From NCBI GenBank assembly GCA_965242665.1, contig OZ251484.1:1116001-1180000 (forward strand): a stretch of 64,000 bases of DNA, given 5' to 3'. Positions 55,109 through 63,663 of this stretch are shown one piece after another (position 1 is the first letter of the stretch; each line of letters begins with the position of its first letter). This DNA comes from VXLM01 sp965242665 (lineage in GTDB: Bacteria; Chloroflexota; Dehalococcoidia; Lucifugimonadales; VXLM01). The translations under genes and the position numbers were made by a program. Under the pieces are notes generated by a model. It was not told where the DNA came from. It saw only the letters and a list, made by a program, of their open reading frames with translations, and ran no database searches.

Positions 55109-57540
55109 GCTAGATCCACCACGGTAACGCCTAGTCCGCCGTCGCGCTGCTCTGCATCTCGGTGGGACTTGACGACGGAATTTCTCTGTAGGGCCTCATG
55201 AATGCTGCGCCGCAAGACTCCTCGTCCTTTGCCGTGGACGATGCGGACTGACTCGAGGCCGTTCCGTACGGCGGCGTCTAGGAAGTCGTTTACTTCGATG
55301 ATTGCGTCGTCCGGGCGCATTCCGCGGACGTGCAGTTCGGTGGTCGAGGGCGCGGGGGCTAGGTCGTATGCGACGATGCCGGACGAGGTTGGTTCTTCGT
55401 CTGCGGGGGTATCTTGAACGATGGCCAACCGGCTGATGTCGAGGGTGAATTGCGCGCCGCCTGCGGTCACTGCGGCTTCTTGGTTGTGGTGGTCGATGGA
55501 CTGGACGTCGCCTTCGACGTCGAGCCCGCGTATTCGGACGCGGTCTCCGATCTGGATTGGGGGCGGAGGTTCGTCTGGCTGATTGGGTTGGGTCTGGTTC
55601 ATTTCGTTGGCTAGTTTTTGGGCTTCGTCGAGTTCTGCGCGGGCGCGTTTGATTTGTTCGTAGTCTACGGGTTCGCCGTGCGGGGCGTTCCATGACATTG
55701 CCGCTTCTGCGCTGCGGAGTTTCTTTCTTGCGTCCTCGAATCGTTCGGACAGGTCTGCGCGCATGGCGGCGGCGATGTCTTCGCGCCTTGAGCGGAGGTC
55801 TTGGAGTTCTGCGTCTAGGGCTTTGGCCGTCTGTTCGGCGTCGAACTTTGCTTGTTCTGCGTTTTGGAGTGTGGTTTCGAGTTGTGCGCGCTGGGTTTCG
55901 AGTTCGGTCAGCCAGTCTTCGGACTGTGCGTGGCGCGGGTCGAGGAAGTTTTGGGCGCGTCGCATTACGGTATCTGGCAGGCCGAGTCGGCGGGCGACGG
56001 ACATGGCGTAGCTCCGGCCGGGCATTCCCATGGTGAGGCGGTAGGTTGGTTTGAGGGTCGTTGGGTCTAGGTCGACGCTTGCGTTCGCCATGCCTGGCTG
56101 CGAGCTTGCGAATGTTGCTACTGTGCGATGGTGGGTGGTGACGACTGTCTTGATGCGGGCGTCGGTTAGGTTCTGCAAGATGGACTTGGCGAGAGCGGAT
56201 CCTTCTTCGGGGTCTGTGCTGGCGCCGAGTTCGTCGAGGAGCACGAGGGATTTGGGGGTTGCGCGGCGCAGGATTTCGACGACGTTGAGCATGTGCGAGC
56301 TGAAGGTGGAGACGGATCCTGCGATGCTTTGTTGGTCGCCTACGTCTGCATATACTCCGTCGAATACGGGGAGGGCGCTTCCCTCTTGCGCGGGGATACA
56401 GAGGCCGGATTGGTGCATGAGGGCAAGTAGTCCGATGGTCTTCATCGAGACGGTCTTGCCGCCGGTGTTGGGGCCGGTGATGACTAGGGCGGATGTTTCT
56501 GGGTCGATGGCTGCGGAGATGGGGACGGCGTCTTGGCCGAGGAGGGGATGGCGTGCGTTCACGAGGCGGAGGGCGCGGGAGTCGGTGGCGTCGTCTGGGG
56601 CGATTTCCATTGCTGCGCCGTCCAAGCGTGCGCTGTAGCGTGCTCGCGCCATGATGAAATCCAGGCGTGCGGTTCGCAGGATTCCGGTTCGGATGTCGTC
56701 TGCGGCGGCGGAGATCAGTTCGGAGAGGTCTATTAGGGCTTTGCGGGTTTCGTGTTCTTCGTCGAGGGTTCGTTCGCGCCAAGCATTGCATACGTCTACG
56801 GTGGCGAATGGTTCGACGAAGAGGGTTGCGTCGGTGGAGGATACGTCGTGGACGATGCCTGGTATCTTTTGGCGGAGTTCGGTTTTAACTTGGAGGACGA
56901 GTCGGTCGGAGCGGACGGATATTACGTTGTCTTGGAGGGCGGTTCGTGCGTTGGATGAGCGCATGATTCGTTCGAGGGCTTCGACGGTTCGTTGGTATGC
57001 TTCGCGGACTTGGCGTCGGAGGGTTCCTAGTCCTGGTGTGGCGGTATCGAGCACTTCGCCGCGCAGTCCGATCTTGGTGCGTATTTGGCGTGGGATGTCG
57101 GAGAGGTCGGGGATGTTCGATGCGATTTCTGCGAGGGTTGGGCAGACTGCGTTGTTGCGGGAGAATGCGGTGCGTGCGCGTCCGAGGGTTGCGACTGCGT
57201 CCGCGACTTCCAGTAGTTCTTTGCCGGTCAGGGTTCCGCCGAGGCGTGCGCGTTCGAGGGGGTCGTAGGCGTCGGAGGGCGCGTGGAGGTCTGGGTCGCC
57301 GGACTCTTCGAGGTAGGCCATGCCGTCGCGTGTTTCGCGCTGAAGCAGGTCGACTGTTGCGGGGTCGTAGGCGGGCGAGAGGCTGCGCGCGAGGTCTTTC
57401 GCGGGGGGGAAGGCGGTATGTTCCGCGACGGCGGCTTGGACTGCTGGATAGTCGAGGGCGTCGAGCGACTTGCGCCGGATCGCGTCGTTGTGGGGGTTTT
57501 CGGCTGGTATTGGGGGGTTAGTGGGCTCGAGGGAGGGCAT
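55105..57540 (-). CDS. mutS2: MutS2 endonuclease
   Basis: An 811-residue MutS2. No mismatch-recognition domain is present; the protein starts with the coiled clamp (SLDALDYPAVQAAVAEHT), the ATPase has Walker A ITGPNTGGKTVSMKTIGL and the Walker B/D-loop LVLLDELGASTDPEEGSALA, and the C-terminal Smr domain is ELHVRGMRPDDAI .. VRIVHGKGRGVLRRSIHEAL. MutS2 acts in recombination control or in rescue of collided ribosomes. The sequence of this region has a strong G/T bias on the plus strand. Confidence 0.96.
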   Translation of the reverse strand: MPSLEPTNPPIPAENPHNDAIRRKSLDALDYPAVQAAVAEHTAFPPAKDLARSLSPAYDPATVDLLQRETRDGMAYLEESGDPDLHAPSDAYDPLERARLGGTLTGKELLEVADAVATLGRARTAFSRNNAVCPTLAEIASNIPDLSDIPRQIRTKIGLRGEVLDTATPGLGTLRRQVREAYQRTVEALERIMRSSNARTALQDNVISVRSDRLVLQVKTELRQKIPGIVHDVSSTDATLFVEPFATVDVCNAWRERTLDEEHETRKALIDLSELISAAADDIRTGILRTARLDFIMARARYSARLDGAAMEIAPDDATDSRALRLVNARHPLLGQDAVPISAAIDPETSALVITGPNTGGKTVSMKTIGLLALMHQSGLCIPAQEGSALPVFDGVYADVGDQQSIAGSVSTFSSHMLNVVEILRRATPKSLVLLDELGASTDPEEGSALAKSILQNLTDARIKTVVTTHHRTVATFASSQPGMANASVDLDPTTLKPTYRLTMGMPGRSYAMSVARRLGLPDTVMRRAQNFLDPRHAQSEDWLTELETQRAQLETTLQNAEQAKFDAEQTAKALDAELQDLRSRREDIAAAMRADLSERFEDARKKLRSAEAAMSWNAPHGEPVDYEQIKRARAELDEAQKLANEMNQTQPNQPDEPPPPIQIGDRVRIRGLDVEGDVQSIDHHNQEAAVTAGGAQFTLDISRLAIVQDTPADEEPTSSGIVAYDLAPAPSTTELHVRGMRPDDAIIEVNDFLDAAVRNGLESVRIVHGKGRGVLRRSIHEALQRNSVVKSHRDAEQRDGGLGVTVVDLA

Positions 57541-57633
57541 TGTTCTTCTTTCTCATATTACCGTTTTTTGGGGTTATCGTGCGGGCGGGGGCGAGAATTG
57601 GGATCGCGCCGACTCTTTGCCCCTTAAAGGGTA

Positions 57634-57699
57634 CACGCGCGCGCACGAGTTTCTGTCGTATTCTGTCGCATTCTGTCGTATTCTGTCGAATTTGGAGTA
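57634..57699. repeat. 10-bp-phased TTCTGTCG repeat, copy 2
   Basis: Four perfect TTCTGTCG octamers begin at 57651, 57661, 57671 and 57681, exactly ten bases apart, after gcgcgcgcacgag. The lead-in and the period match copy 1 (16434-16504). Confidence 0.8.
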
Positions 57700-57845
57700 T
57701 TGGCCGTTCGACGCGTGCTTGCTGGGTACGGCGTCGGCGTGCGTTTGGCGGCGTCTCGTTTCGGTGTCCATAGATACATAGTAGGTTATTTGTTCTTGTG
57801 TGTCAAGTTTGGTCGATGCGGCGGTTGGATCGCGGCGGGGGCGTG

Positions 57846-57851
57846 TATAAT
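57846..57851 (+). promoter_or_regulatory. possible -10 box of thrB
   Basis: Consensus TATAAT about 40 bases before the thrB ATG. A TTGGAT lies 15 bases upstream, a short spacing for a -35 box. Confidence 0.45.
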
Positions 57852-57891
57852 GTCTATCAGTTAGTAGGAATCTGGGGATGGAGGGCATTCG

Positions 57892-58806
57892 ATGGGGCGC
57901 AGTGTTACTGTGCGGGCACCGGCGACCAGCGCCAATATGGGGCCGGGGTTCGATTGCCTGGGTATCGCGTTGGATATTTGGAACACTGTCCGCGTGGATC
58001 TGGGCGGTGCGGGATTCGAGATTCACGGTCTTGGCAGGGGGGAGCTTCCGTCGGGGCCGGAGAACTTGGTTGCGCGGTCGTTCCGCATGGCGTGCGAGGA
58101 GGCTGGGGGGCGAGCGCCGGAGGCGCGGTTCACGTGTTGGAATGCGATACCGCTGGGGAGGGGGCTGGGGAGTAGTTCGGCGGCGGCTGTGGGGGGGATT
58201 GCGGCGGCGAACGAGTTGGTGGGTTTGGGGATGGATGATGAGGCGGTGCTTGCTCTGGCGGCGCGTGTGGAGGGGCATCCGGACAATTCGGCGGCGGCGC
58301 TGTACGGGGGTTGTCAGGTCGTGGTGCGGGACGGGGGGCGGTTCGTTACGTCGTCGGTGCGCGTTCCGGATCGTTTGCGTGCGGTGTTGTTCGTGCCGGA
58401 TTCTCCGATGCCGACGGCGGAGTCGAGGTCGCTGCTGCCGGCGGAGGCGAGGATGGAGGATGTGGTGTTCAATCTGGGGCGTGTCGGTCTGTTGGTGAAC
58501 GCGCTGGCGACGGATGATCTCGGTTTGTTGCGGGCGGCGACGCAGGATCGTTTGCATCAGCCGCATCGGCAGTCGATCTTCCATCCGATGGGGGTGATTT
58601 TGCGGGCGGCGGTGGATGCGGGAGCGCATGGGGCGTTCTTGTCGGGGGCGGGTTCGAGTGTCTTGGCGTTGGCGAGCGGTCGGGAGATGACGATTGGGTA
58701 TGAGATGGCGGAGGCGGGGTCGAAGGCGGGGGTGGGGGGGGAGGTGGTGGTGACGGGGGTTGGGGGGGAGGGGGTTTGGGATGAGATTTTGCGGAACAAG
58801 AGGTAA
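57892..58806 (+). CDS. thrB: homoserine kinase
   Basis: A 304-residue GHMP-family kinase for threonine synthesis. APATSANMGPGFDCLGIAL is the homoserine-kinase N terminus, PLGRGLGSSSAAAVGGIAAANEL the ATP phosphate loop, and LSGAGSSVLAL the C-terminal GHMP motif. GGAGGG lies six bases before the ATG. The third codon base is strongly G, in contrast with the genes that follow. Confidence 0.95.
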   Translation: MGRSVTVRAPATSANMGPGFDCLGIALDIWNTVRVDLGGAGFEIHGLGRGELPSGPENLVARSFRMACEEAGGRAPEARFTCWNAIPLGRGLGSSSAAAVGGIAAANELVGLGMDDEAVLALAARVEGHPDNSAAALYGGCQVVVRDGGRFVTSSVRVPDRLRAVLFVPDSPMPTAESRSLLPAEARMEDVVFNLGRVGLLVNALATDDLGLLRAATQDRLHQPHRQSIFHPMGVILRAAVDAGAHGAFLSGAGSSVLALASGREMTIGYEMAEAGSKAGVGGEVVVTGVGGEGVWDEILRNKR

Positions 58807-58810
58807 AACC

Positions 58811-58840
58811 TTGACAACGGCCTAAATTAGGTGCTATACT
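58811..58840 (+). promoter_or_regulatory. promoter with an internal palindromic operator for the HEPN-DGQHR genes
   Basis: TTGACA (58811-58816, consensus) and TATACT (58835-58840) with an 18-base spacer. The spacer contains the palindrome CCTAA-a-TTAGG at 58821-58831, placed where a bound repressor would block RNA polymerase. The predicted start is near 58847, giving a leader of about 110 bases to the ATG at 58959. Confidence 0.75.
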
Positions 58841-58958
58841 GCATCTAGCATAGTTGGCTGGACAGGACGTTGTGTTAGCGCGTGTCGATAGAATTGTCGA
58901 TCCGCCCCACATGCAACGCTCTCAACAGTCGGCAAGACTTACATTTGGAGGTTTGGTA

Positions 58959-60620
58959 ATGGCAACCATCGATCGTCCGAATACAAAGGCTTTGACCGCG
59001 GCGCTGGACATCTACCGAGATGCGATGAGGCCCTTCATCGTCCGATGCCTGAAGCGCGTACCCGGCATGAAGGTCGAAGAGGCTATCAAGCAGGTGCTCA
59101 GGGATCAGCAGCTTAGCCGCTTCGAACAGAACCTCAGAGAAGGCCGAAAGGTCGAAGAGGCGATAGACATAAACGACTTTCAATGGCTCGTGCGTCAGTA
59201 TTGGCGCGAGGTCTTCTCCGATGCCGTCAAGCCCGGTAGTAAAGCGATGAGCACGCTCTTTCTGATTTCGGATGCGCGCAACCAAGCATTACACCCTGGC
59301 AGTCAGGATCTAGACCCTGAGTTCGTCCGGGCACGCCTGTACATCATCGCCGAAGCACTCGGCGATATAAACGCAATGGAAGAGAGCCGATCTGTCGAAA
59401 GCATCAGGGACGAACTGTTCTCCCCGATTGAAGACACCGATCGGACGCAGACTAGCGAGGACTCTCCCGCAGATTCCTCTGATGAGGACGAGGCCGCAGT
59501 GGAGCCCTTCGTAACTCCAGCGCATCGGTTCCGACAAGGCAGGCGTGACGTGTACGCCTTCTCGTTGGATATTGAGACGCTCGACAACGTGCTTCCCGAT
59601 CGGGTAGAGGACGGAGTGGTGAAGGATGCCAACCGCCAATTGACGCCAAGCCATGCGAAGGAGATCCAACGCTACCTCATAGAACGGAACAATTGGCTGC
59701 TGGGAACGTTGATGTTGGGAATCTCGCCGGACGCAGTAGATTTCCATTCCTACGTTGCGGATCCCGATCCTGACGACACTGTAGGAGAGCTCCGCATCAA
59801 CGACCCAAGAGCGTTGAAGATGTTCGACGGTCAGCATCGTCGGCGCGCCATCAAGGACGTTTTGACGGAACTGAGCCCCTATGGGACGCACGCGGACAAG
59901 CGTGTCTCTCTCACGGAAGCGTCCCTGCCAATCATGCTGTACGTCGAGGGAAGCATCGACGCACTGCGGCAAATGTTTGCAGACGCCGCACAGACCAGAT
60001 CGATAGAACGCAACACGTTAACGTGGTTCGACCAACGCGACGCCTTCAATCTTGCGGCGCTTGAGATTGCAGAAATCAGCGACCTATTCGCAGGTCGTAC
60101 AGAGATGGAGCGACCATCCGTCGCAAGGAGCAGTCACAACATAATCGCCATCAACCAGCTGGCGGCAAGCCTGAAGACTCTGGAGGTCGGCTATCAAGGA
60201 CGCGTTAGCAAAGATCGTAACTCCGTCTACATGCTGGATCTCGAATCGCTGTATGAGCGGTGTTTGACGTGGGCCGACGACTTCATGCCTACCGCTAGAG
60301 CCGAGTACAACGACCTCATGGCAGGGGAGGTCGATAACTCGGAAATACCACAGGAGCGCACCAAGACGATGGCCTACAACGCCACGGTCATCCGAATTCT
60401 CGCCGGCTGCTACTACGAGTGGCTGAAAGACAACGCCGACTGGAATCCTCTCGCCGAGTTCATCAGAAACGCTTCTCTGGAACCCGGGAAAACGGAAGGA
60501 ACCTTGTTGATACAGGCTGGGATAGTTGCTCCAGGTGGCATCTCTCCTGCTGCCCAGTTAGGTGTAGCAACTAGGGCAATCGAATACATCGTCCAACAGG
60601 CGAAAGCGTCCGTCGATTAG
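58959..60620 (+). CDS. Swt1-type HEPN domain fused to a DGQHR domain
   Basis: A 553-residue cytoplasmic protein. ATG 58959 is chosen because GGAGG lies seven bases upstream; the frame is open from 58854. Residues about 1-140 are helical and resemble the HEPN domain of Swt1-type proteins, with the RNQALH motif (R107, H112; RxxxxH is the RNase-type HEPN signature). An acidic linker (about 155-185) follows. The rest (about 188-553) is a DGQHR domain, with MFDGQHRRRAI at 288-298; this family includes DndB and DpdB of DNA phosphorothioate and deazaguanine systems. The next gene encodes a paralogous DGQHR protein lacking the HEPN part. The pair may be a defence or DNA-modification-linked unit; the activity is inferred, not shown. 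Confidence 0.8.
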   Translation: MATIDRPNTKALTAALDIYRDAMRPFIVRCLKRVPGMKVEEAIKQVLRDQQLSRFEQNLREGRKVEEAIDINDFQWLVRQYWREVFSDAVKPGSKAMSTLFLISDARNQALHPGSQDLDPEFVRARLYIIAEALGDINAMEESRSVESIRDELFSPIEDTDRTQTSEDSPADSSDEDEAAVEPFVTPAHRFRQGRRDVYAFSLDIETLDNVLPDRVEDGVVKDANRQLTPSHAKEIQRYLIERNNWLLGTLMLGISPDAVDFHSYVADPDPDDTVGELRINDPRALKMFDGQHRRRAIKDVLTELSPYGTHADKRVSLTEASLPIMLYVEGSIDALRQMFADAAQTRSIERNTLTWFDQRDAFNLAALEIAEISDLFAGRTEMERPSVARSSHNIIAINQLAASLKTLEVGYQGRVSKDRNSVYMLDLESLYERCLTWADDFMPTARAEYNDLMAGEVDNSEIPQERTKTMAYNATVIRILAGCYYEWLKDNADWNPLAEFIRNASLEPGKTEGTLLIQAGIVAPGGISPAAQLGVATRAIEYIVQQAKASVD

Positions 60621-60691
60621 GGGCAAACGTGTGAAAGAAGATTCTCGCGCCAATTGGCGAATCAACAACTTCGAGGGAGGAAGGGGAAGAA

Positions 60692-61891
60692 ATGGCACTG
60701 GTCATACCACGAACTAGCAATCAGTTCAGTCTGGAGAAGTCTGCTCATCGGTTCCGACAAGGCGGGCGAGACGTGTATTACTTCACGCTCGATCTGGAGA
60801 CCCTCGATGGTCTGCTGCCTCAGAGGGTGGAGCCCAACGTCGTGAAGGATGCAAACCGTAGACTCACACCGAGTCACGCGAGGAACATTCAGCGATACCT
60901 CGATGAGCAAGAGGACTGGCTGCTGGGAGCGCTGATGTTGGGGATTGCTCCGGACGCGGTGGAGTTCGAGCCTTATTCCGATGCGGAAGAAGAGACGGGG
61001 AATCCGAACTTCGGAGAGTTGCGCATCCGCTCCAGTCGTGTCAACACGATGAGGATATTCGATGGGCAGCATCGACGCCGCGCCATAGAAGATGTCTTGT
61101 CTGACCTGTCGAGCACGGAGGACAAGGATCGTATCGACAAGTGGGAAGCGCTGCGAAAAGCATCGATGACCATCGTGCTCTACGCAGAGGATGACATAAA
61201 GACGCTCCGCCAGATGTTCGTGGACGCGTCGAAGACCAAGCGCATCGAAGGCAACGTGGTTGCCAGATTCGATCAGCGTGACGCATTCAATCTTGCGGCG
61301 AATTGGATCGAGAAAAAGAGCAGTCTCTTTTCCTCACGCGTCGAGATGGATCGCGCCTCTGTTTCCAGAACTAGCCGGCGTCTCATAGCCATCAATCAGC
61401 TTGCGGCAGTCTTGAAAATCTTGGAGGTTGGATACCGGGGCCGAGTCAGCAGAGACCGTAACGATTTCTATATGCAAGACCTTGATGGGCTGTACAAGCG
61501 CAGCCTGGAGTGGGTCGACGAGTTCATGGTCGCTGCACGTGAGGAGTACGAGGAGTTGGCGTCGGGAGAAATCGACAACTCGGAAATCCCCCAAATACGA
61601 TCGACGACACTTGCCTACAGTGTGACGGTAATCAAAATACTAGCTGGTTGCTATCATTACTGGAGGGAGGAGACAGCTGACTGGCAACCTCTGGCCCGCT
61701 TCCTCCGGGGTGTGTCGCTGATGCCTGGATACAATCCAGGGACCCTACTGGTAGACGCTGGCATCGTATCCCGGAATGGAAGGCTTTTCAGCCGCCGGCA
61801 GGAAGTCGATGGGGCGAGTCTTTACATCGTCAAGGCCGCGCGGGAGGCGTCGCAACGACCGGAGGGGAATGCCCTTGAACGGCTCCCCTGA
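60692..61891 (+). CDS. DGQHR domain protein (DndB-like)
   Basis: A 399-residue protein collinear with the C-terminal part of the preceding gene: AHRFRQGGRDVYYFTLDLET, VVKDANRRLTPSHA, WLLGALMLGIAPDAV and RIFDGQHRRRAI (DGQHR at 124-128) align without gaps in the first 90 residues, and much of the remainder also matches. It thus arose by duplication or by loss/gain of the HEPN domain. GGAGGAAGGGG lies before the ATG, and the gap from the previous stop is 71 bases, so both are probably in one operon. In DndB the family binds DNA and controls modification; no Dnd or Dpd enzyme is in the window. Confidence 0.82.
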   Translation: MALVIPRTSNQFSLEKSAHRFRQGGRDVYYFTLDLETLDGLLPQRVEPNVVKDANRRLTPSHARNIQRYLDEQEDWLLGALMLGIAPDAVEFEPYSDAEEETGNPNFGELRIRSSRVNTMRIFDGQHRRRAIEDVLSDLSSTEDKDRIDKWEALRKASMTIVLYAEDDIKTLRQMFVDASKTKRIEGNVVARFDQRDAFNLAANWIEKKSSLFSSRVEMDRASVSRTSRRLIAINQLAAVLKILEVGYRGRVSRDRNDFYMQDLDGLYKRSLEWVDEFMVAAREEYEELASGEIDNSEIPQIRSTTLAYSVTVIKILAGCYHYWREETADWQPLARFLRGVSLMPGYNPGTLLVDAGIVSRNGRLFSRRQEVDGASLYIVKAAREASQRPEGNALERLP

Positions 61892-61912
61892 AGTCGAGCC
61901 TGAGAGTGCCCC

Positions 61913-62170
61913 TTAGTCGCCGGCGCCGTGGGATTGGAGGTAGTCGAGGGCGGCTTGGACGGTGGTGATGGATTCGGCGTCTTCGTCGGAGATTTCGATG
62001 GGGTTGTCGTCGGTGCCGAATTCTTCTTCGAAGGCCATGATGAGTTCGACGAGGTCGAGGGAGTCGGCGTTGAGGTCTTCGGTGAAGGATGCTTGGGGTG
62101 TGACTTCTTCGGGTTCGACGCTGAGTTTGTCTGCGACGACTTCTTGTACTCGTTCGAGGAGTGTGGGCAT
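61913..62170 (-). CDS. acpP: acyl carrier protein
   Basis: An 85-residue ACP. The 4'-phosphopantetheine site Ser is in LNADSLDLVELIMAFEEEFG, the helix II signature. GGGAGG precedes the ATG 62170. It is the last gene of the rpmF-fabD-nusB-acpP set; the convergent DGQHR gene stops 21 bases away. Confidence 0.97.
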   Translation of the reverse strand: MPTLLERVQEVVADKLSVEPEEVTPQASFTEDLNADSLDLVELIMAFEEEFGTDDNPIEISDEDAESITTVQAALDYLQSHGAGD

Positions 62171-62189
62171 GGGGTGTACCTCCCTGGTG

Positions 62190-62669
62190 CTATTCTTGCG
62201 TTGTTGGGTTTGTGGCGTGGTGGTGTTCTTGGTGTTGCATGAGCGCGCCGAGTACGCCGTTGACGAACATTGGCGAGCGGTCTGCTCCGTATATCTTACC
62301 TAGTTCGATGGCTTCATTGATAGCGACTTTGTGGGGGGTTTCGGTGTCCATGAGTATTTCGAAGATGGCGATTCTGAGTATGTTGCGGTCGACCATGGCC
62401 ATTTGGTCGATGGGCCAGTTTGGGGCGTGTGTAGATATTATGGTATCGATTTGGGTGCGGTTGGCAAGTACTCCGTGGACGAGTTTTTGGGTAAAGTTGG
62501 TTGTGTCTTGGTTGGCGGGGGTTTGGTGGATGCGTGTTTGGAGGGCGTCGTCGGGTTTGTGGTCGGAGCCGTCGATTTCGTAGAGGGCTTGGACTGCGGC
62601 GACGCGTGCTTTGCGTCGCAGGGCGGCTTTGGTTGGGTGTTGGAGGGGGGCGGTGTTTGGTGTGGGCAC
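62190..62669 (-). CDS. nusB: transcription antitermination factor NusB
   Basis: A 159-residue NusB. RRKARVAAVQALYEIDGSD is the RNA-binding N terminus, WPIDQMAMVDRNILRIAIFEI the core helix, and VAINEAIELGKIYGADRSPMFVNGVLG the conserved C-terminal stretch. The start is GTG 62669 without a clear ribosome binding site. Placed between fabD and acpP, an unusual location. Confidence 0.94.
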   Translation of the reverse strand: MPTPNTAPLQHPTKAALRRKARVAAVQALYEIDGSDHKPDDALQTRIHQTPANQDTTNFTQKLVHGVLANRTQIDTIISTHAPNWPIDQMAMVDRNILRIAIFEILMDTETPHKVAINEAIELGKIYGADRSPMFVNGVLGALMQHQEHHHATNPTTQE

Positions 62670-62693
62670 GTCGTTGGGTGTTGGAGGGGGGGT

Positions 62694-63653
62694 TTAGTTG
62701 TGGGTGAGTTGGAGTATGGAGTTCCAGTCTTCGATGGCGTGGACGTTTGCGCGTCGGTCGATGCGCTTGACCATGCTGCTGAGTACTCGTCCTGGGCCGA
62801 TTTCGATGAAGCGGTTGATGCCGGTTTCTCTCATGTGGTCGACGGATTGGCTCCAGCGGACGCAGTTGCAGATGCCTGATATGAGTTCTTGTTTGATGTC
62901 GTTGCCGTTGGTGAGGGGTTTGGCTGTGCAGTTGGCGACGATGGGGATGGTTGGGTTTTTGAATTCGAGGGTTTGGACGGCTTGGATGAGTCCTGCTTGT
63001 GCGGGTTGCATGAGAGGTGAGTGGAATGCGCCTGCGACGCGGAGGGGGATTGCGCGTTTTGCGCCGCGTGCGCGTGCGAGGTCGAGTGCGTTGGCGAGTG
63101 CGATGCGTTCGCCTGCGATGACGATTTGGTCTGGGGTGTTGATGGTGGAGATGACTGCGCCGGTTTCTCTGCATACTTCGTCGAGGATGATGTGGTCGAG
63201 GCCTATGACTGCGGCCATGCTGCCGGAGCGTTGTTCACAAGCTTGTTGCATGAGTCGGCTTCGTTCTTGAACTAGCCAGGCGGTTTCTCCGATGTCTAGG
63301 ACGCCTGCGATTGCTAGGGCGGTGTATTCTCCGAGGCTGTGTCCTGCGATGAGTGCAGGTTGGGGCATGGAGTCTGGTCCGAGGTGGTCTTGCATGGCGC
63401 GCATGGAGGCCATGCTGACGGACATGATGGCGGGTTGTGCGTTGGCGGTTTGTCGGAGGTCGTCGTCGGGTCCTTCGAACATGAGTTTGGTGAGTGGGCG
63501 GTCGAGTGCGGCGTCGACTTGGTGGAAGACGTCGCGTGCGGCTTGGGAGTTGTCGTAGAGGTCTCTGCCCATGCCGATGGTTTGGGTGCCTTGTCCGGGG
63601 AACATGAATGCGGTGTCTGTTCCCTTTCGGGAGGGTGAAAAGCGTAGGGTCAA
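62694..63653 (-). CDS. fabD: malonyl-CoA:ACP transacylase
   Basis: A 319-residue FabD. MFPGQGTQTIGMGRDL is the N terminus, GHSLGEYTAL the nucleophile elbow with the active Ser, and the catalytic His is in PLRVAGAFHSPLM. It starts with TTG 63653 after AGGAG in the rpmF stop region, 10 bases downstream of rpmF. It loads malonate on AcpP, encoded two genes downstream. Confidence 0.96.
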   Translation of the reverse strand: MTLRFSPSRKGTDTAFMFPGQGTQTIGMGRDLYDNSQAARDVFHQVDAALDRPLTKLMFEGPDDDLRQTANAQPAIMSVSMASMRAMQDHLGPDSMPQPALIAGHSLGEYTALAIAGVLDIGETAWLVQERSRLMQQACEQRSGSMAAVIGLDHIILDEVCRETGAVISTINTPDQIVIAGERIALANALDLARARGAKRAIPLRVAGAFHSPLMQPAQAGLIQAVQTLEFKNPTIPIVANCTAKPLTNGNDIKQELISGICNCVRWSQSVDHMRETGINRFIEIGPGRVLSSMVKRIDRRANVHAIEDWNSILQLTHN

Positions 63654-63663
63654 GCGGGGTCTC

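Larger units (their letters stand above)
57541..57891. other. divergent intergenic region mutS2/thrB
   Basis: Contains the second 10-bp-phased repeat (57634-57699) and the thrB -10 box (57846-57851). No gene is supported. Confidence 0.5.

Noticed and set aside
56667..58498. Long frames overlapping mutS2 and thrB, rich in Arg
   Set aside because: Shadows produced by the G/T-rich composition of the region; the true genes cover the same DNA with clear family motifs.
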